From positions 20,050,889 to 20,114,888 of the forward strand of contig NC_050470.1 of assembly GCF_013373865.1 (NCBI RefSeq): a DNA stretch of 64,000 bases, read 5' to 3'. The stretch's first letter is position 1. Each line of letters opens with the position of its first letter. Positions 37,388 through 48,769 of the stretch are shown one piece after another. The position numbers and the translations under genes are program-made. The DNA is from Monomorium pharaonis (taxonomy: Eukaryota > Arthropoda > Insecta > Hymenoptera > Formicidae). The notes beneath the pieces were generated by a model. The model worked only from the letters and a program-made list of their open reading frames with translations, ran no database searches and was not told the origin of the DNA.

Positions 37388-37421
37388 ATAATACACAAAC
37401 AAAATATTTAATTTTATGTTT
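37283..37421. repeat. (CA)(TA) microsatellites and a long AT palindrome
   Basis: The arm 37,310-37,352 (AACATAAAATTAAATATATT...) pairs with 37,381-37,421 around a (TA)n core, giving a cruciform-prone hairpin with about 42-bp arms. Confidence 0.9.
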
Positions 37422-37429
37422 ATGACAAA

Positions 37430-38310
37430 TGTATCTCGAATACCTCTTCCACGTCAGAAAAATTCTGATAGTACGTAAACACAATTCTTATTTGTCTTTA
37501 CGTATGAAACACTTCAATATATTTTTCTTGGGTGTGTTCTCTTGGGCGTACATGAGCATACAAAGAACTTTGTTCCAACATCTTCTCGAATTAGAAAGAC
37601 ATTATTGGAACATTTATGCGGCATTCTTCACACATTACTCATATAATGGCATTGTCACTTATGTATAACGCGTCAAATACGTAATAGCGCTCAAAATGCT
37701 AGAAATATTGGATTAATTAAATGGCGCTTTAAATTTATCGTTAAGTTAATGCAATACTGCAATTTGGAATTTCGGTCACGCGGCAATTTGCGCCTAGCTG
37801 TAACTACATCTTCCCCCTAGGAAGCAAAAGGAACTATTTCTAATAAGATCCAACCGCAAGGACACTGCAAATTAATTAATTAAATTCTTGAGATTCTAGA
37901 AATGGTCAAACGTCTTACATGAAAGTGGATTGCATTCTTTCGCGTGACATCATTTTTTAGGACATCTTTCTAGGAAATCGGGGGTTTATTAAATCAGTAG
38001 ATCTACGAAAATGTTGTCATAAAAAAAAATTTGCCCATACGTTAAGGAAATACTGAAGACGTCTATTTTACTGACCAAAAGAGAACAATTTTTGTAACTG
38101 TTACGTACCGTAACTTGTATATCTATACATTTTCTAAAACACTTTTAATATCCCCAAATAATGCTTAAACTATACCCCTAATCTAAAACCTTCATAGAAC
38201 TAAATTGTTTAGTTAAAATGTTTTCTTCCTTCTTTGCTTAGACCCGTATCGCAATAAAATTAATCCTATCTAGACAATTCAGTACATCATTCTCTGGCCC
38301 ACAGATTTCA
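37430..38310. other. Non-coding stretch, one motif shared with 49.67 kb
   Basis: A moderately unique block at 37,660-37,880 contains GGATTAATTAA followed by GGCGCTTTAAA (37,708-37,740), repeated closely at 49,674-49,708. 38,042-38,100 looks like a fragment of the piggyBac-like MITE end. The 79-codon open frame at 37,429-37,668 has no recognisable domain. Confidence 0.5.
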
Positions 38311-38339
38311 CTCTATTTCTAAGATTCAAATCTCCAATA

Positions 38340-38914
38340 ATAATGGACTTTTCGTAGAGAAAAATGGATTTCATACGAATTAGCTCAACTCTGGCAAAAA
38401 ATAACTAAAAGCATGTCAATTAAAAATTGTAATTGCCAAAGTCATTGCTATGAGTCATTTTCGACCGGCGCTTGAAAATATATTTCGCATCATATATTTT
38501 GCATAATACATATAATAATAATCTCTCTTTTTAAGCATATTGCGTGTGTATTGTTAGAAACAAGTCCCGTGTACTCTGTGGAGTTCCCCGCCACCACTGA
38601 GATCCCGAACTTGGGGCGTTAAGATTTTTATAGTGATCCTTCACCAGTAGTCCTATGCACCACTCTCCCTCTTATCTCCTAACCAATCATCCTTCTAACA
38701 ACCGGATTTATTCAATTCCTCTCTTATAAATTAATCACCTCTGTGGTGGTGGGGAACTCCGAAGAGTACACAACGGGTCTTGTTTCTAACAATACACATA
38801 CGCAATATGTTTGAAAAGAGAGATTATGATAGCAAGATTGGTTTCTCAACCAAGCAACCAAAAGATGTAATTATTTCTGCCGTTACACATACCATGCACA
38901 CGCGCGCGCGCGCG

Positions 38915-38964
<50 letters not shown>

Positions 38965-39170
38965 CACGCACGCACATATATGTATGTATTATGCAAAATA
39001 CATGACACGTTTACTTTCATTTTCAATCGCGCCGGTGCGTCGAAAATAACTTATAGAATTGACTTGGCAATTACAACTTTTAATCGGCATGCCTTCAGTT
39101 ATCTTTTGCCAAAGTTTGAACTAATTATAAAACCCATTTCTTCTACAAAAAGTACAGAGTCCTTTCCAAT
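38340..39170. mobile_element. Foldback element with long imperfect arms
   Basis: Left arm 38,340-38,604 and right arm 38,738-39,170 are diverged reverse complements. The innermost 65 bp are the best conserved (GTGTATTGTTAGAAACAAG and GGAGTTCCCC, with the GCCACCA / TGGTGG junction), followed outward by AATCTCTC, TTTTGCATAATACATA, ACCGGCGC and TGCCAATTACAA-type words. The loop is about 130 bp. A (CG)n(CA)n tract has expanded inside the right arm only. No coding sequence is seen. Confidence 0.8.
38899..38972. repeat. (CG)n(CA)n microsatellite
   Basis: Alternating CG then CA run, inside the right arm of the foldback. The overlapping Arg-Ala/Thr-His open frame is repeat-derived. Confidence 0.96.
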
Positions 39171-39216
39171 ATTAGTAATACAGCTATTGGTTAAGATTTT
39201 AACAAAAAATCCTACT

Positions 39217-39552
39217 CCTAGTAGCAAAATACATTGGCAGCATATCGGCTAATATTGGCTAAGTATTGATTTTATTGGGAATGCATTGGCCAATGTTTTC
39301 CCAATGTTTCCCAATGTAACGCCAATTGGTCATAAAATATTGGCACCAAATTAACATGCAATTAATATGCCCAATATGAAAAATCGATTGGTTCAACATT
39401 GGCCCAATGCTAAACCAATATTGAACTAATATTGCTGCTTAGACAAATTGGCTAAATAAAATGAAGCGTCTACTCTATAATATTGGACCAATATTGAGAA
39501 TATTGTTTTTACATTACTTCTCAATATTGCGTCAATGTTTTTTGCTACTAGG
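39217..39552. mobile_element. 336-bp TIR element with CCAATATTGG motif
   Basis: TIRs CCTAGTAGCAAAA and TTTTGCTACTAGG are nearly perfect and extend about 20 bp. The inside repeats CCAATATTGG, CCAATGTT and TTGGCCAATG, largely self-complementary. The right flank reads GGG then TA. The left flank has TA two bases further out, so a TA duplication with a one-base change at the left end is possible. The longer relative at 19,115-20,068 lies in opposite orientation. Confidence 0.8.
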
Positions 39553-39559
39553 GTACCTT

Positions 39560-40738
39560 TTTAAGCGAAAATCCCTCTTGAACGTAAATTTTAGCTCTCT
39601 GTTGAAACTTGAAACTTAAATATCTTTGATTCGCAACTCTGCGCTAAATAAAGTCTCTGACCCAGACAATTGTTCATCTTTATTACATTAACATTACGAC
39701 GCGTCTTGCTTGTAACACAATGCGAAACCTTTTTATTTCTTATATAGATTTGAAACTCTTTTTTTAGAATTGAAGCATACGCATCACTACTAGTCTAGAT
39801 TATGAAATTTGTACCAAAAACAAAAAAAAATGTTAATTTGCAATATTTCGAGTGTAGTGTCTGGAATTGTTTCGTCGTAACAATATTTGCTACAATATAA
39901 AAGATCTGCACTTTATACTCACAAAGTTCGCATTTCTAGACTAATAGATCTTAAAACGCCTATCATAAAAATAATGCCTATTATAAAAATAGAAAACAAC
40001 TTATATACAATGCGAACATTAATACTGATTATAACTTAAAAACAAGTAATGAGAGAAACGAGAAAGGTTTCTGTGGTTCTTGAGTGTAAATTGACAGATT
40101 AACCAAGGTTAAGTTTGCGAAAGCGATGAAACGTGATTCTACAAAAACTACTGTATGCGGATCGTGAAGTGACGCATATAAGAATGAAATAATAAAGCTA
40201 GATTTGGCCATTTACTGTCAAACGTATTTGTACTGATAGTATTCAATATACATATTATACTGTCAATTTTATTTATTTTTATTTTAGAGCCCAATTTTAG
40301 AATTTTTTCATTTTTAAAACATTATTATCAGTTTTAAAAACATGGTTGAGAAAAAATATAATATTTTGCTTTTTTATCCCGTTGTGTGTGGCTTCTTAAT
40401 TATTAGAAATAAACTTCTCCACATTCATCTGTCGATAATGCCGTGTATTATTTATATTATATATTACAAAATTTAGTTACGTGAATAAAAGAACTTTTTA
40501 CGTAAAGCAAAAACTATAATCCTTTTACTGTAAGTTTATTTATATTTACAAAACGATTTATTTATACTTTGTTTATTTTTTAAATATAAATTTTTTTTTA
40601 TTACAATTTTAATATTTTAAAAAATCTATTTTGGCAAAATTTTTTTTTTTCTTACATTACAACATTTTATCAATGAAATTTTTTTAAATTAAAAAGTTCA
40701 AATAAAAAAAATTTATATATCAAGAAAAGTATTTCTTT
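39560..40738. other. AT-rich non-coding stretch
   Basis: 39,750-39,870 resembles part of the piggyBac-like MITE interior (compare 34,265-34,360). A 40-bp segment at 40,089-40,131 (TTGACAGATTAACCAAGGTT and onward to AGCGATGAA) recurs at 51,479-51,521. The 60-codon reverse frame at 40,029-40,211 overlaps it and is not convincing. Confidence 0.5.
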
Positions 40739-41562
40739 GATTTGTTACGTCCGGCGGACTTAACGTTTTTTTTTTTGTTATTCTTTTAAAAAAATAATTA
40801 AATAAAAGAAATCGTATTTTAACGGTCGCCGATAGCAAGAGATGTTTGCAAAGGATCGCCACGCACAAGTTTGTAAGATATAGCAACAAATTAAAATTTT
40901 ATTTTTTAAGGAGTAGTAAATACGTAAACTGAAAGGTACAGCTATCAAATAAATGCACTAGTTTCTCCATCTGTAAACGATTTCGAAGAGCGACCGTTAG
41001 ATATGATTTAATTCTTTTGGGAGTCTGGGGCAATGTTGATTGTCTATAATAAGAAAAAAAAAAACAAATAGTAACTATCTTTATTACCGAACCATGCTCA
41101 AACAGTGCCCTAGATCAGTATCCAACGCTAATAAAAAAAAAGGGAGGAAAATGTTGAAACTCGACGAAATTAAACTCTTCAAATAAGGAACCTCCGAAAA
41201 CTATAAAATTTATTATTTAATGCAAAAACGCAGTCCGCGCTCAATTGATAACTAAAAGTACGTTTCTCATCAAATAATCTACGGAAAAGATATAAAGACT
41301 CTTTTTTTGTTTTCTTTGCGTATATGACCCTTAGATAAGAAAAACAAAAATCTTAAACCCCCTCTTCTATATTCAAACCTAAGGTGATTCGGGCGGAGAC
41401 GAGAAGAGATGAACCAATAGTTGATCATCTCTATGAAATAATAAATTTACGAGTATCCAATAAACAAACCTAAAATTTGTTAGCGTTGGAAGGACCTGCC
41501 AATCCTAGGGTGAGAACACTGCTTGACCACCTCCATCTCAATCCTCCCTTTCGAAAATCGTG

Positions 41563-41569
41563 TATAAAA
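41563..41569 (+). promoter_or_regulatory. TATA box of the transcription unit in the TG...CA element
   Basis: TATAAAA follows a CG-containing upstream segment. Transcription would start about 30 bases on, near 41,595. A second TATAAA lies at 41,638. The leader from about 41,595 to 41,844 contains no ATG, as expected of a leader that delivers ribosomes to the splice-created start. Confidence 0.6.
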
Positions 41570-41843
41570 CCACGACTCTGAAGAGCGCGAACACACTCTC
41601 TCCTTTTTGGTTTCAAAAACGAGTCCGTCCAGCTTCGTATAAATTCCACACTCCGTGTCGAGTATCCGAGTAATAGTGCTCAGAATTAAAGAGTGGAACT
41701 TACAATTAGTGTGAATTCACTTCAAATCGCACGTGACTAATCAATCGGGAAGCACGACCACTTGTAACCTCGACCTCCATCTGCATCTACTCCAGATTTG
41801 ACGATTGAGACATTCCGAAACCATAATCTAGCACCGACTCAGC

Positions 41844-42563
41844 AGTAAGTCAACTATTTTACTTAAAATCGGGTCACATTCTCCCCTTTTGTTTTCTTTG
41901 AGTCACGTATCATTTCATTCATCTTGTAGTGAATAGCCAACCGATTCGTCCGAAACGGAGATACTGGGTGGTCCGGCATTGGCGTCAGCGTCAGAATCGG
42001 CGGGCTCATGAAGAATTAAATCGTGGTTATCAGGAATACCTTCAGTCACTTCATTCGCCTTTAACTACCGTGATCGAAGAACTTAGTGTTCCTCGACTCT
42101 CCTCTGCATCTACCACCATCGAAGAACTTAGTGTTCCTCGACTCTCCTCTCTTTCTACCACCATCGAAGAATTCCTCAATCCTTTTCTGCTTCTACCATC
42201 ATCGAAGAACTTGATGTTCCTCGACCCTCCTCTTCCCCTCCAATTACTGTAGAACATGAAGACGTTCCTCAGATATTTCCGACATATTCTCTTTCACGTT
42301 CACCACCTCCCTCTCCAAGTTATTCTCCCATAAGTTCCCCAGAATCCAAAGACGTTCCATCCCCACCTTTACCTGCATCATCTATCGAAATCTTGGACGA
42401 ATTCCCCCTTTTACCTCCCCGACCACGTTACCACTATGATAATAGCCAAAAATCATTTATTGATTTAATCACACAATTTTTAATAAAAACTGATCCCCTA
42501 CTCCACTGTTACCGCGACTTCACTCTTACCCCGAAAGCAATAGATCCTGATGTTTTATTTTAG
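41844..42563 (+). pseudogene. Spliced repetitive proline-rich ORF, frameshifted
   Basis: Donor GTAAGT at 41,845 and acceptor TTGTAG ending at 41,929 bound an 85-base intron with a pyrimidine-rich end. Splicing joins A (41,844) to TG (41,930-41,931), making the start codon. The first about 80 residues begin MNSQPIRPKRRYWVV, are Arg-rich, and then repeat a 15-residue unit containing IEELSVPRLSS. In the third repeat a 7-base deletion relative to the first two (around 42,170) shifts the frame. As it stands translation ends at 42,252 (107 residues). In the shifted frame the sequence stays open, Pro/Ser-rich, to TAG at 42,561-42,563. With the deletion undone the length would be 213 residues. I recognise no domain or family. 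The long open second frame suggests the break is recent. Confidence 0.6.
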
Positions 42564-42589
42564 ATATAATTTTTATTTAAAGCTATTAG

Positions 42590-42595
42590 AATAAA
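42590..42595 (+). terminator. Polyadenylation signal AATAAA
   Basis: AATAAA lies 27 bases after the stop at 42,563, followed by a T-rich stretch. It completes a transcription unit of about 1 kb inside the element and, in the LTR reading, would mark the end of R. Confidence 0.6.
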
Positions 42596-42971
42596 TATTA
42601 ATTGTTTAAAAAAATTCCATTACTGCTTTCAATTTTTATTTATTTATTTATCATGACCCATCGCCTTACTCCCGAATAAAAAATTGCACCTGGTCCAGTC
42701 CCGAGTTAAAGTGATTCAATTCACTGACTCAAAATTTAAACCTACGGGCGCACGACTCGGAAACAGGGTTATAACAGGCTTAATGGCACGCTGACCTATA
42801 TTGCCCGTCGCAAAAGGTGCGTTCGACCCGAGGCACCTACCCTTCTTATTTACGTGCCTACGGGAATTGTGTAAGTTGCGTTACATCCATCCCTGCCTTA
42901 CTTGCATCTTTTCGAAATACTCCCCACCATTTGAAACAAATTAAATCTCCTAAGGCTGGACGTAACAGATT

Positions 42972-44590
42972 GTACAACTGTTTTTTAAATCTAACAAATA
43001 TTTATTTTATTAATAGGAGCACATTTAAAGAAGTACATTGGTTTCGTTTTAATGAATATTTTTTTCAGTGCATAAAGGTCACATTTATTTTTAAACAAAT
43101 TTAGTTTATTTATAATATGTACAATTTATATCCTTTGGCTGAAATCAAATTGACATTACAAATGATTTAAAGCGTTTGAATAACCAATCAAAACAAAGAA
43201 TTTTAGATGATAGACCAATCAAAGAATACTTCAAAGCGTTTGTAACGTCAAGTTGACCGTAACGTTTATTTAAAAATATATATATGTGTTTTCAAATTTT
43301 AACAATTATACCCCTTTTTTTAAAAAATTTGAAATTAAATAATAACACCAAATATTACAAATGTTATTATACTAATACTAAATAATAAAAAATAACTAAA
43401 TACTATAACTTCATTAGCAGTGTATTCGATAAAATAAAACAGCTTTGCAACTGTTGTAAAATTCTTTTCTACGATTGGATTATACATCTAGATCTGACAG
43501 GAACTAAGGATAAGAACCATTGTATTAAACAGTTATATTGAAGAATTTTACAGCAGTTGCAAAGCTGCTTCCTGCTGAACGTAGCCATTAGTAATAAAGA
43601 TATAATCAAATAATTGAACAATGATTAATTAAGAAACTTGATTAGTTTATACAATATAAAAGTATATGCCAGTTAATTTATGTTTAATTTATGTGTTAAA
43701 ATATGTAGGTACAAATAAACCACATACAAGAGTAAAAATGAACCATTTTTTCTTGATAATATCAAAAATAGGATTATATTTGTTTTGTCATAAAATTGTA
43801 AGATAAACATAACAATCGTACTTACTTAATAAAAAAACATTAATTGTTAAATACTTAAAGAAATGTTTTAATACATTCAACATTATTTTTAATGTATTTT
43901 TAATTGTATAATTACTGTATAATTACATTGCTGTCAATATAATAATTTATAAAAATTGCAATAATTTTTGTAATTTTTGTATAAAAAGAAACTTTACCAT
44001 ATAATCATGAAACAATATAAAAAACATTAGTTTTAAAATTTAAATAATATTTAATAAAATAACTGCAATTGATAATTTGTGATACGTGAGAAAAATATGT
44101 GATATAAAATATATATACAACTAAAAATTTAATTAAAAAGTTTTAACGTACTCCCCATTGTTTATTAGATAAAGTATTTTAATTTATTGTATTATATTAT
44201 AAATATATAATAATATGTTTTCCATGTGTAATAAATTGTTTTATTTTATTTATATTGTATTAATGTTATTATTCTAATACGTTATCATTTATTTCTGAGA
44301 AATGTCTATAATATTTTACATGGTTTATTTTAAATATGGTTTATTTTCATTGTTTCTGGCGGGTAAAAATAAATTACTTAATATTTGTTATTATACTGTC
44401 ATAATTCTTTATTTTTTTAACCTGCTGAATTCTTTTATTTAATATAAATATTTTTATATTTCTGATTTAGAAATATTAATATTTTGCTATTATTTATTTA
44501 TATTTTCATAAATGTTTTCGAAAATGGCCTATTAACTTATATTGATCTTAAATATATAAAATTTTTCTATACAATATGTGTATACATATG
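42972..44590. other. AT-rich non-coding stretch
   Basis: Nothing recognised except the MITE at 43,440-43,569. Confidence 0.5.
43440..43569. mobile_element. 130-bp MITE
   Basis: The ends CAGCTTTGCAACTGTTGT followed by AAAATTCTT, and their complement (AAGAATTTTACAGCAG...), pair over about 28 bp with one mismatch, leaving a loop of about 70 bp. No clear target duplication is seen. Confidence 0.8.
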
Positions 44591-44597
44591 TATTATA

Positions 44598-46702
44598 CAG
44601 GGTGATTCAGATTAATCGCAGAAGCCGGCATGTACGTATTTCTCATGAAAAACTAAGTCGCAAAATGTTGAAGGGTCAATAATTTTTAAATGGTAAACCT
44701 TTGAAACTTTCCAACCACAGGCCGTGAAGTTCACGCCGTCAAGCACGGCGCAACCAAGCGCCCGGCCGGACTTTTTAACGAGTATCGCTAAACGGCACGG
44801 TGCCGAATGAGTATTGCACCGTACAAATCTATGTAATCTCTATTAACATTTATTGCTGTATTCTTAAATCGAGTCCAATTTTATGACAAGAAGTAATAAC
44901 AGTTGCAAATTCGATAAAACATCATTTATATTATCAATAAAAAGTACGTGTTTCTGAAATACGTTTTATGTATAAATAAATTAATAAATAAAATCAATAT
45001 TAATTATTCAATCAAGTAATATTAAAACATCAGTCGACATACATTTCCAAAACTACTTTTCAAAAAGTTCTGTCATAAACAATATTATTAGAAAACATTT
45101 ACATTTAAAATTTGCGTTTGATGTAAATAAATATTTCATATTTAGAAAATGAAATGAACAAAATTCCAAATTATGATGAGAAAAAATTTGATTAGACGTG
45201 TTCAGTTTTGTATTGAAATGGGTAGTGACCATTTCAAACACCTACTCTAAAAGTTTTTGAAAGATTATTTAAAATGTAATTTGTAGTAAAAATACGGCTA
45301 TTATTTACTTACTTCGATTCCTTTACTGTATTCTCTTTCCTCTCATATCATAATTTAATTGAATAATTTCATTAATATTGATTTTATTTATTAATTTATT
45401 TATACATAAAACGTATTTTAGAAACACGTACTTTTTATTATATATATAAATATTATATATATAAATAATGTTTTATCAAATTTGCAATTCATATTACTTC
45501 TTGTCAATTCAATTGGACTTGATTTAAGAATAGGGGAGACCGGGGCTCGTTGGCAACATTTTCTTTCAATTTTATTATTTCTTAAAACAACTAATTACAA
45601 AAATTAAACTGTACTAATATAATAGAGGAAACTTTTCTTTACATTTCCGTATAAACATTTTTGTATACTGCATAATTCTTTTGTAACTAATAAAATACGA
45701 ACAGTCTCAATTGTAGTCAACTTGTCCCAATACTGGACTAAATTGGCATAAAACCCATGATATAAGTTAAATTAATAATAATAAAACAAATGACAAATAT
45801 GCATTTTTTGATAAAGATTGTATCTTTTAAAATTATTTTATAATAATTAAATAATAAAATAACTGTTGCAAAAAAAATTTAAATTTTTTTACATGTAGCT
45901 TACTTTAATATAAAAATATTTAATAGAAAGTATTGTTAATTAAATTTTACATTAAATACAGAGATTAAATATTATTAAACATTGTTTATTAGAGAGATTA
46001 AACTGTTTTATTAAAATTTTACTAAAACTTTTATTATTAATGTGAACCAACATACCCCATAACATTTGAGCCAACATACCCCATCTCTACATATATTTAT
46101 TTAAAATTATTTTTTAATTAAAAATTAGTGTTATTATTCCGTAATAATAATAGAAGCCTTTTTTAAAACTTTTATTTAATATTACGATACTTGGATTCAT
46201 TTTCTCAAGCTAAAGTATATTAGTACGAAAATTAAAACGTTGAAGAATTTACTTGGCACGTCTTGAATAATCTTTTTTCCTTTTTTTATTTTAATACTTG
46301 TTTAATTTAAATAAAACTTTGAGAAAAGTACTTATGTTATGAAATAGTTATTTTAAAATAACTTTCTTAAAATTTCTTTTGCCATAAATACATGAACGGT
46401 ACACAATGCCAACTTGCCTCGTATGCCAACGAGCCCCAGCCTACAGCAATAGATGTTAATAAAAATTTCACAGATTTGTACGGTGCAATACTCGTACGGC
46501 ACCGTGCCGTGTACTGGTACTCGTCAGTGTCCGGCCGGCCGCTTGATTGCGTGCCTGACAGCGCGAGCTTCATGGCCTGTGGTTGGAAAGTTTCAAAGGC
46601 TCACCATTTAAAAACTATTGACCCTTCAACATTTTGCTATTGACATTTTTGACTTAGTTTTTTATGAGAAATATGTACATGCCGGCTCTTGCGATTGATC
46701 TG
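44598..46702. mobile_element. TIR element with about 270-bp inverted ends
   Basis: Flanking TA. The left end CAGGGTGATTCAG..., AGCCGGCATGTAC, TGTTGAAGGGTCAATA and GAAACTTTCCAACCACAGG has its diverged complement at 46,440-46,702. The left copy has an extra 10 bases at the tip. The interior holds a second inverted pair (44,866-45,030 against 45,350-45,535: AAACACGTACTTTTTAT and related words), so another foldback is nested. Open frames on both strands at 46,367-46,643 are within the right TIR and are not genes. TA target and long TIRs suggest Tc1/mariner-type mobilisation. Confidence 0.75.
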
Positions 46703-46708
46703 TATATA

Positions 46709-48382
46709 CACTGGTCAACAAAATTATCGTATCAAAATTTTGCATAATTTTAAATAAGTATAACACCGCAAAAAAACATTGCATTTTTATTTTATAAAAA
46801 GTATTTTAAAGCTTTAACTCATTATTTTCGAATAAATTTTGGCAATTTTAATTATATCTTTTTTTCACAAAACGGCACAATAATAAATCTTGACTTGTCA
46901 AAATAAAAAATTTTTTATGTAACTTTGCTGCATTACACCTGCTGTGGAAAAAATTGCGAAGACTTTTTGTTACTTTTATTTTACTTACAGCGAGATCTTT
47001 TCTCTTTATTTTAAATGGTTGTTCGTTGGTGTGCAATTTTTTTGGTCGAGTTATTGAGATTTTAAGAAAAAATGGTCATTTTGACTTTTATCGCTTATTA
47101 CTCGTAAATAGATCAACGTACAATGCTTTGCGAGAAAACAATGGAAAACTGCACTTTCGAATACTGATTAATCTTTTAACTGTGGGACTGAATTTTTGAA
47201 AATTGAAAAGAAATCTGTGCCATTTTTGTGGTGAAAAGTTTTACAATTTTATTCACAAATTTATTCTTTACATTTTTGGGGTCACTAATTTTAAATTTAA
47301 GATTAGAATTTCAAAATTAAAAATGGCGGATCCAATATACAAACCCATTTTCAAGAAAATATAATTGTTTTTAAAAACTTTAATGCGCCATATTGAATCC
47401 CTTATTTTAAATTTTGTAATTTTGATATAAAATTTAGATTTAGCGACCCAAAAAACCTATAGAAACTCATTTTCAAAAAATCTGATTATTTTTTAAAACT
47501 TTGATGAGCCATATTGGATCCGCCATTTTTAATTTTGTAATTTAGACCGTAAATTCGAATTCAGCAACCTCAAAACCTTGGATTAATTGCCACTGTAAAA
47601 ATTCCAGTAGTTTAACTTTCTTTTTTTTGTTTTTTCATATATATGTCATCCACATCGAAGAGGTTAATAAGTTGAAAGTAGCGGCAAATTTAGCACGAAA
47701 TTTCACAGAGAGGTGCATAAATATATACTATAAGAACGTTTACAAGCAGTAATTGATCAAAGAACATTAGTATTAATTAGTAGTTATTAAATCATACTAT
47801 AAAATTTTGATTTAGCGATTAGATCTTTTTTCACGACAATATATTGAATTAAATGAAAACCGTAAAATATGCAATTTTTTACGTAATCTTTGAACGCAAT
47901 TTATTGTTAGAAAAAATAAATCTACAAAAAAAGCAATAATAACATTCAAAAGTGCAACCTTTCAGCTTTTTATTGCTTTTTTTGCAGAACGCTGATCTAT
48001 TCACAAGTAATAAGCAATGAAACTCAAAATGACAATTTTTTTCTTAAAATCTTAATAACTACGGCCAAAAAATCGCACAGCAATAAACAATCACTCAAAA
48101 TAAGGGAAAAGATCCCGCTGTAAGATGGAAGTAACAGAAAATCTTTGCGATTTTTCCAGAGCAGGTGTAATGCAGCAAAGTTGCATAAAAAAATTCATTT
48201 GACGGGTCAAGCTTTGTCATTGTGCCGTTTCGTGAAAAAAAAGTAATTGAAATCGCCAAAATTCATTCGAAAGTAGAGAGTTCAAGTTATAAATTCTTTG
48301 TAAAAATTTTTCACGATATTATACTTCTTTAAAATTATGTAAAGTTTCGAAACAAAACGTATGCGATAATTTTGTTGATCAG
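46709..48382. mobile_element. TIR element with about 390-bp inverted ends (CTGGTCAACAAAATTAT)
   Basis: CTGGTCAACAAAATTATCG at the left and CGATAATTTTGTTGATCAG at the right begin diverged arms of nearly 400 bp (landmarks GCACAATAATAA, GCTGCATTACACCTGCT, AAGATCTTTTC-like). TA is found at both flanks. It abuts the previous element with only a few bases between. The centre repeats words such as GCCATATTGGATCC and GCGACCCAAAA. No transposase is present. Confidence 0.78.
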
Positions 48383-48692
48383 TAAGACCTATATATATAT
48401 ATAGGCCTTTTATATGACTCTAAATGTCGCTTTGTCACTTCTTAGATTGAGGGCCGTGTTTCCGGTATATACTGTTTACACAGAAGACTGGATCATTAAA
48501 AAAAAATCTTGCTACTTCTTTCTATGTACACGTGTAGAGTACATGTATTATAGATTGTAGGCAGATATATGGGATCAACAATTTAACGATTCTGAACAGC
48601 TAACAATAAGATAGAGACATTTCTAGCTGTAGAATATTTCTTAATTTGCTAATTCATCCAAGAGAAAAAAGAGGGTATAATTTTTTTTCAAT

Positions 48693-48765
48693 TTTCCATG
48701 GGATCGAACTCGGAAGATTTAGCATAACAGATTAATGCGCTATCCACTCCACCACTCTAGCTCTA
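48693..48765 (-). ncRNA. tRNA-derived sequence (pol III A and B boxes)
   Basis: On the minus strand the sequence reads GTGGTGGAGTGGATAGCGC (A box region) and, about 35 bases later, GAGTTCGATCCC (a perfect B box), followed by an A-rich run. The body resembles a tRNA but the acceptor stem does not close. It is a tRNA pseudogene or the head of a SINE. It is distinct from the module in the CCC...GGG elements. Confidence 0.7.
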
Positions 48766-48769
48766 ATAC

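Larger units (their letters stand above)
40743..42967 (+). mobile_element. 2.2-kb TG...CA insertion, probable long solo LTR
   Basis: The element begins TGTTACGTCC and ends GGACGTAACA, a perfect 10-bp terminal inverted repeat of the TG...CA type, and is flanked by the 4-bp duplication GATT (40,739-40,742 and 42,968-42,971). These are marks of integrase-mediated LTR-retroelement insertion (Ty3/gypsy-like duplications are 4-6 bp). I see no gag-pol, so it would be a solo LTR. At 2,225 bp it is long for an insect LTR. It contains a full transcription unit (TATA box, intron, ORF, polyadenylation signal). A DNA transposon carrying a captured gene is the alternative. Confidence 0.75.

Noticed and set aside
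46367..46643. Overlapping open frames of 68 and 83 codons with balanced composition
   Set aside because: They lie within the right terminal inverted repeat of the 44,598-46,702 element, and the corresponding left repeat has stops.
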